64,000 bases of DNA from contig WPIO01000021.1 in NCBI GenBank assembly GCA_009760855.2, positions 2,304,501 through 2,368,500 of the forward strand, in the 5' to 3' direction. Below, piece after piece: positions 59,001 through 64,000 of the stretch. Each line of letters starts with the position of its first letter. Within the stretch, counting starts at the first letter, position 1. The notes under the pieces are model-generated. The model worked only from the letters and a program-made list of their open reading frames with translations. It ran no database searches and was not told the origin of the DNA. A program made the position numbers and the translations under genes. This DNA is from Cristatella mucedo. Lineage: Eukaryota; Bryozoa; Phylactolaemata; Cristatellidae.

Positions 59001-59900
59001 ACTTGAGAGAGACCACTGTTGGTCTTAGTGCACAACGAGAGATCGTACTGCCAGCTTAGCAATAGTAACAGCCTACAAATATTTTAAACTGTGGTGCTTT
59101 TGGCTTTGTATGTAGACATCGGCATTTGCTTGATTCATGTGGCATCGCAGCTGCCGGCTATCGTATGGCTGTCGCTATCTCAGATGTATGCTTGATAAAG
59201 TACTTCTATCTTCCAACAAAAAGGGTGGCGGTAAACATCTTCCACAGATCACTAACAAAGAGAGCCAAGAGTTCGTAAATACATGAGGGGGACGGTGAGC
59301 GCCAACTCTTACTGGTCTTCAGCTCGTCCAAGATTGGCAGACCCAAGAAAGGTCAAAGTTTTCCAACCGCCTTAGCTCACTCACTGGCAGGTCTCTACCA
59401 TTGAACAATTTCTGCAAGGTTTGAACAAAATATGAAAGCTGAATTTCAAAGCATGATGGCCGTCATCAGCCGATCATCAAGTTGCTCACACGGCAGAGAT
59501 ACGTCATTGAACTACTACATGGATTGGGAGTTTATGTCGTGAACGAGTTTCACGGAGAATTGCTGGGGCACTACGTGAGAAATAAGGATCGTCAGTCGGA
59601 AAAAAGTAAGTAGCTGCCATGTTTACCCCTTACTGCTACCAATTTACAACGACAGGCTTGCTTGCAGCTGTCGCAAAGCTACACACAGTTGACTGTGTAT
59701 GCGAAAAGGTTTTGGAAGTCAATGTGCTGGCTCAGATTATGTAGTAAAACAAAAGTACTCCCCTTCAGAAATCCGGATTACTAGGGGAGCTTCAGTACTT
59801 TTTGGATCGTAGTGAATTACGAATAGTGGACAGAGGCATGACTTTTTCACTCACGGTAAGCCGAACCCTTGTTATTTGTAAAGCTCCCGTTCTTTGCCAA
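56055..59900. other. Unassigned intergenic DNA
   Basis: No gene, RNA or known repeat is recognised over 3.8 kb. A mildly GC-richer patch lies at 58500-58860. Confidence 0.35.
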
Positions 59901-59904
59901 CGCA

Positions 59905-60065
59905 TAATGTAACGGATCTCCGTTTGCAACTTCACAAAGCTATTTATACTATGTGAATGTTCCCCATGAGAGTTTTCTACAGCCCACTCAAAGTTTGAGC
60001 GGCTTCTGCTTACGTATATGGTGGCCTACAGACTTCGTCTCTCATGTAACACGTAAATGAACTAG
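59905..60065 (-). mobile_element. LINE-B 3' end, old copy
   Basis: TAATGTAACGGATCTCCGTT then ACTTCACAAAGCTATTTATA and GAGAGTTTTCTACAGCCCAC follow the LINE-B terminus in reverse sense with many substitutions. Confidence 0.7.
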
Positions 60066-60069
60066 CTGA

Positions 60070-61050
60070 CTACCGGTAATCAGGTCGGACCGACTGCTGC
60101 CTTAATGCTAACCTTCAGATACGGTTTTTACGATTGCTGTAGACGTTTTTCTTATTAAATTATGCCGAGCTGAACTTAAACTGATACAATAATTGAAAAC
60201 TTCCTAATTGGAGAGGAGATGCGTAACTCTCGAAGAAAGAAACGAAACGAAAGAGCCGGTGAATGGGAGCCGCGTTTGATTACGAAGCGGAGATATCAAA
60301 GGCTCGTGGCGGTAGGAGAGAGCCAGCAAATGAATGTGCTCTCTCTGGGCCTCGGTTAAAGACGTGTAATAATTGTATACGGATAATCATAGATGTGCAA
60401 TAATTTTCTATTTTTTGATGCATAAAAGCTAGATATGTACATATTAAGCGACAAAATAATAAAGAGAGAGAGAGAGAGAGAGCGAGAGCATGAATTAGTG
60501 AGTGTATGTGTATGCAAGCGACTGACTGGTGGTCAGACTAGCACACGGCCTGCAGAAATATTGGCAAGCAAACAGTGAGAGTTTTCGTTACGCAAAGCGT
60601 GATGTGACTAGCCTAGAAAATTTGCAACGGAAATTGCGGGCACGTGGACATGGCTGAGTGTTTTCATCTGGATTGGCCCAATTTAGGCTGAGGAGGAGGA
60701 GGCACAAATTACAGCGAGCAAGCCGACCAGTATGCGGCTCGGTTTCTCAACTTAATCCTAGATTATCTGCCAGCTAGATGTCAATAGGTATGGCCGCGCC
60801 ACTGCGGCTGGTAAAAAGGATCCTCTGATGAACATTTTTCGCTTCACCTTGCTCCAATCCGCAGGGCTCAGTCCAACTGCACGGCAGCGCGTGACATTGT
60901 TTCAATATTGACCGTATCGTTTGTCAGCTGCTCGAGTGTTGCATTGCTTTCATTGACAAGTTAAAGCATACAAAAGAGCCCGATAGTTCTTTACCAGATA
61001 GTAGAGGAGTTTCAAAGTGGAAGTAAAAGACTTGTGATATTTCAGAGACA
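60070..61050. other. Unassigned DNA with short AG repeat
   Basis: A short (AG)n run lies at 60463-60490. No gene recognised. Confidence 0.4.
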
Positions 61051-61054
61051 TTGC

Positions 61055-61131
61055 TGAGATATTCAGCAGAACTGGCGGAGACTTCTGTCAGTTCTGCTGA
61101 ATTCCTCGTCAGTTCTGCGGAATATCTCAGG
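61055..61131. repeat. Inverted repeat, 21-bp arms
   Basis: CTGAGATATTCAGCAGAACT(G) at 61055-61075 pairs with the arm at 61111-61131 with one mismatch. The 35-nt loop contains a third partial copy, TCAGTTCTGCTGAATTCC, at 61090-61107. Confidence 0.75.
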
Positions 61132-61204
61132 AGCACTTAACGCCTTTGATCACCCAAGGCTTTCCTGAGCGCCTCTCGTCTTGCCGAGAAAGCCGGAGAG
61201 ACCC

Positions 61205-61345
61205 GGGATTCTACCCCACGGGTAGAGTGCTCGTTTTTCTTGACCAAGACTATGGACTCGAGTCCTGCAGCCGGCAATTGAATATTTGCTAGTGCAAGTG
61301 GGTTGATAATCAGCCCGGAGCAGTTAGAGTGAGGGGGCTTAATTT
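61205..61345 (+). mobile_element. Diverged tRNA-headed SINE (SINE-1-like)
   Basis: A-box-like GGGTAGAGTGCTCG, B-box-like GGACTCGAGTCC, then GCAGCCGGCAATTGAATATT and GCTAGTGCAAGTGGGTTGAT in the SINE-1 order. Confidence 0.5.
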
Positions 61346-61530
61346 GAGTCGGAAAACGATATTACCAATTTTGGATTTGGTTCAACATCGCATATTGTGA
61401 AAGCCAGTACATAATGCGTGTGGGTGACTGGCTGGCATCACAAAGCGCATTTCGATAAAACGCTAGAAAGGCGTTCCGCCTGAAACCACTTCATCACGAC
61501 AGTTTTGAGTCCGTCTCTTTGAGCGGCAGG

Positions 61531-61618
61531 CTATGGACTCGCTTGAAAAAGTTTGGCTATCCGCTTGCTTTTAGCTATGGACTTGCTTGGTAAAGTTTGG
61601 CTATCCGCTGGCTTTTAG
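61531..61618 (+). repeat. 44-bp tandem duplication
   Basis: 61531-61574 and 61575-61618 are direct copies (CTATGGACTCGCTTG / CTATGGACTTGCTTG ... GGCTTTTAG) with about five differences. Confidence 0.8.
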
Positions 61619-62002
61619 CCGTAGCAAGTAAACGATCGATGCTAAAGTTCAGCAATGCCATTTCTGATTGTTCTGGTAGGGACGGCAGTGCAGCCGCATA
61701 AACCATACTGTCGATAAGCTACAAATAATTTTGTTAAGTGCCCAGCACCGCACCTGAAAGCTGGCAAAGATCAATTTGATACAATGTGTTGGTGTTTCTT
61801 TAAGCGCTGCCAGTCCAAAATGTGTGTTGTTACTCATTCTTCAGATCAGCAAAACCAAGGAAACTAAGTTCTTAAAACTATTGAGATACGCTCCTGGCAA
61901 TTGTGCAAATAATAGCTCCTCATTTCCCCTCAAATTCCTCTCTCTTCGTGATCCTGTTCTGCTAACATCTCTTCTCTAGCAAAGCCTCTTTCAGGTGGTT
62001 AA

Positions 62003-62820
62003 TAATAATAATAATAATGCACTTGATAAAGCGCCCTCAGAGAACTTAATCTCTTTCTAGGCGCTTTACATTTGCTGCAAAGTGAAATGCAATTGAATGG
62101 TAAGTAAAATCATGCTCGAAAAAAAAAAATGAATAACATGGATAAGGGTGACATGCACAAGGTCAGCATGCAAACGTGGTTAGTGGCAGTATGCACTGTG
62201 TCAGCACGCATAAGCACATCAAGGACGAATCATAGGGACCCACTAAGTGCTGTCCTAAATAGGTGTGTTTTTAAGTTCCTTTTAAATGTGGTCAGGTCAG
62301 GGGATGTTCTGACGCAGGTCGGGAGGGAGTTCCAGGCTTTGGGAGCATGCGAACTAAATGCATGGTCTCCAAAGGATTTGAGGTTTGTACGAGGTATTTC
62401 TAGACTGTTGGATTCCGAAAAGCGGATGGTACGATGCTTGGCCTGATGGGGGAGTATATCTGAGAGATTGACTGGACCCATAGAATGAAGGGACCTAAAA
62501 GTGAGCGACAAAACCTTGAAGTCAGTCCGTTGCTTGACTGGTAGCCAGTGCAGGTCGGCGAGAAGTGGAGTAATGTGGCAACTGCGACGCTCACGACAGA
62601 CAAGCCTAGCTGCAGAGTTTTGCACCAGCTGCAATCGCCTGATCGCACTTGCCGGTAGGCCAGTAAGCAGTGAGTTGCAGAAATCGAGACGGGATGTCAT
62701 GAATGACCAACTTTGACGTGGTATCCCTATCTAGACAAGCCCGAATTTTAGCAATGTTATGAAGCTGAAAATAGGCAGATTTGACTCTGGCGCTGATATG
62801 GTCGTCTAACGAGAGGTCAA
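62003..62820 (-). mobile_element. L2 LINE copy C, 5'-truncated, young
   Basis: A (AAT)n tail at 62003, the terminus and 3' UTR, then a frame without a stop from 62700 down to 62230 carrying the end of the RT ORF ([19 protein letters not shown] ... [20 protein letters not shown] ... FRTALSGSL). It extends back to the DLSLDDHIS segment at ~62815. It is very similar to copy A at 40520-41330. Confidence 0.95.
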
Positions 62821-62984
62821 TTACTAATGCATCGGGTGAAACCAATGCGGGTGGTGTAGAAGTACGTAGGCCTTTAGGTTAGTAGGCCGTGAATACTCTG
62901 GTCATCGAAGGCCTGGCACACTCGGCCTCTGCATGAGTCGCACAATCATTTGGAACAAGACTCTCGTTCAGGAAAGGCAGCCGA

Positions 62985-63117
62985 TACTAAGGGTATGATA
63001 CCACTCACCGTTCGATCGTGTTTCGTTTGCAGCAAAATTAAAGCACCTAGAAAGAGATTGAGTTATCTGAGGGTGCTTTATCAAGTGTGTAATTATGATT
63101 ATGATTATTATTATTAA
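62985..63117 (+). mobile_element. L2 LINE 3' end, plus orientation
   Basis: ACCGTTCGATCGTGTTTCG, the terminus AGAAAGAGATTGAGTTATCT, then a TTA/TGA-rich tail at 63085-63115. Confidence 0.85.
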
Positions 63118-63120
63118 GGG

Positions 63121-63262
63121 TATAGCTGGTTTGTCACAGCAGTTAAGGTGCTCGCCCAGGCCAAGATCTGGCCGATCGTGGGTTCGAGCCCCGTGGCATA
63201 TGTGAAGCGCCTGAATAGAGATTCAGTTCTCTTATGGTGATATACAAAGGAATTACTTATAT
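63121..63262 (+). mobile_element. SINE-2, best-preserved copy
   Basis: A-box-like TCACAGCAGTTAAGGTGCTC, consensus-like B box GGTTCGAGCCC at 63181-63191, then GAAGCGCCTGAATAGAGATT and CAGTTCTCTTATGG, and an AT-rich tail. It lies immediately after an L2 3' end. Confidence 0.8.
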
Positions 63263-63301
63263 GTATTAATATGACTTATATACACATATATATTTATATA
63301 C

Positions 63302-63334
63302 GAGTGTGTGTGTATGTGTGCGTATTTGTGTGTG

Positions 63335-63413
<79 letters not shown>
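63302..63413. repeat. (GT)n microsatellite
   Basis: A nearly pure GT repeat (about 42 uninterrupted units at the right), preceded by TGTG/TATG mixed sequence. Confidence 0.95.
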
Positions 63414-63415
<2 letters not shown>

Positions 63416-63631
63416 CTGGTACTTGTACATCAAATCCAGTGGCTAATGAAGATGAGGCACCCTGAACGGCCTCATCAATAAAGGCCTTACATAAGAGGCC
63501 GGTGAAGTATCAGCACTGCACCTATTAAAATAGTAAGACGCATATGAAACAGCTGGCAATACTGGGGGTAGATAACGATACTTGCACGTCACTTATAAAC
63601 TCTCAGCATCACTTGAAGCAACGGCATAGAT

Positions 63632-63937
63632 TCAACAAAAGTAAGGCAGAGTTTCCAAAGGAGGCAGTACTGAGCGAAGCACTGGTATATTTGGTAGATA
63701 TACGTGGAGACGGGTTGACATGATAAATTCAGCATCAAAACACTTGCGCACACAGCTTTTGCAGAAAAGTCCATCACATATATAACAAAAATCTGTACGA
63801 GTTGCCGCAGCAGAAAGTAAAAGCCTTCTTACTTCAGCAACAATGTTCTCAAGCTGTAGGTCCGCCAGTTTCTGAGCAGATACATCCATGCTAATGATCA
63901 AATAGAGAGTTAGAAATAAGGCTTTTAAGCATTTCAT
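63632..63937 (-). CDS. Possible small secreted Cys-containing protein
   Basis: ATG at 63937 (minus) opens 101 codons to a stop at 63632. Residues 1-~21 (MKCLKALFLTLYLIISMDVS) form a textbook signal peptide with cleavage likely after SA near residue 22. A predicted helical, charged segment follows (KLADLQLENIVAEVRRLLL), then a Cys cluster FCYICDGLFCKSCVRKCF with spacing C-x2-C-x4-C-x2-C-x3-C, then a hydrophobic C-terminus. A TTTTATA complement (TATAAAA) lies 51-57 nt upstream of the ATG. No poly(A) signal was seen on this strand nearby, and a splice within the frame cannot be excluded. No family recognised. It might be the first exon of a larger gene that runs leftward. Confidence 0.4.
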   Translation of the reverse strand: MKCLKALFLTLYLIISMDVSAQKLADLQLENIVAEVRRLLLSAAATRTDFCYICDGLFCKSCVRKCFDAEFIMSTRLHVYLPNIPVLRSVLPPLETLPYFC

Positions 63938-63987
63938 TGTATTTGAAATTCAGCCATTAATTTCCCCATGGAACATCCTTTGTTCTT

Positions 63988-63994
63988 TTTTATA
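63988..63994 (-). promoter_or_regulatory. Candidate TATA box for the small secreted protein
   Basis: TATAAAA on the minus strand would start transcription near 63960-63965, leaving about 25 nt of leader before the ATG at 63937. A short upstream ATG ends in a TGA that overlaps the main ATG. Confidence 0.35.
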
Positions 63995-64000
63995 TTGTCT

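Overview
This is eukaryotic, almost certainly metazoan, genomic DNA. It has no dense operon-like gene layout. It has several GC-rich CpG-island blocks set in AT-richer DNA, long dinucleotide microsatellites, tRNA-headed SINEs, and many 5'-truncated or decayed copies of L2/CR1-superclade LINEs with (TTA)n or (ATTAC)n tails. The L2 protein type, the SINEs and the small unmethylated-looking CpG islands suggest an invertebrate animal, but the species cannot be named from the sequence. Most long open frames in the GC-rich blocks are there because stop codons are rare in such DNA, and I do not call them genes.

Layout. 1-2110: CpG-island-like block. 2225-2870: compound microsatellites. 5125-7400: old L2 copy carrying a nested L2 insertion and a SINE. 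8045-8935: SINE and L2 fragments. 8940-13290: no recognised gene. 13290-17154: SINEs, L2 scraps, two GC-rich islands and a CTG repeat. 18640-25930: the main gene-bearing domain. It holds (i) a candidate two-exon start of a secreted EGF-family ligand (TATA box at 19888, signal-sequence exon 20304-20622, EGF half-domain exon 22210-22312 ending in a strong donor) and (ii) an intronless gene at 23791-24378 whose 3' UTR has AU-rich elements, a perfect hairpin and a poly(A) signal. 26040-32150: LINE and SINE debris and long CA/CT repeats. 32160-33960: degenerate ~175-bp satellite units, reverse-oriented in the left part and forward-oriented in the right part. 36590-41575: more L2 copies, including one with a nearly intact reverse transcriptase. 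43376-46095: a cluster of a second LINE family. 46882-47335: a TIR element with an internal 136-bp duplication. 49640-52795: the most complete L2 copy (endonuclease plus reverse transcriptase), clearly dead. 53500-63420: mostly unrecognised DNA with scattered repeats. 63632-63937 (minus): a possible small secreted cysteine-containing protein with its own TATA box.

The two SINE families and both LINE families have related 3' ends, so the SINEs probably moved using L2-type reverse transcriptases. Of the host genes, the EGF-ligand candidate and the AU-rich-element gene 1.5 kb downstream are the most interesting. Exon calls rest on splice-site consensus, phase matching and cysteine spacing seen by eye. 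No database search was possible.
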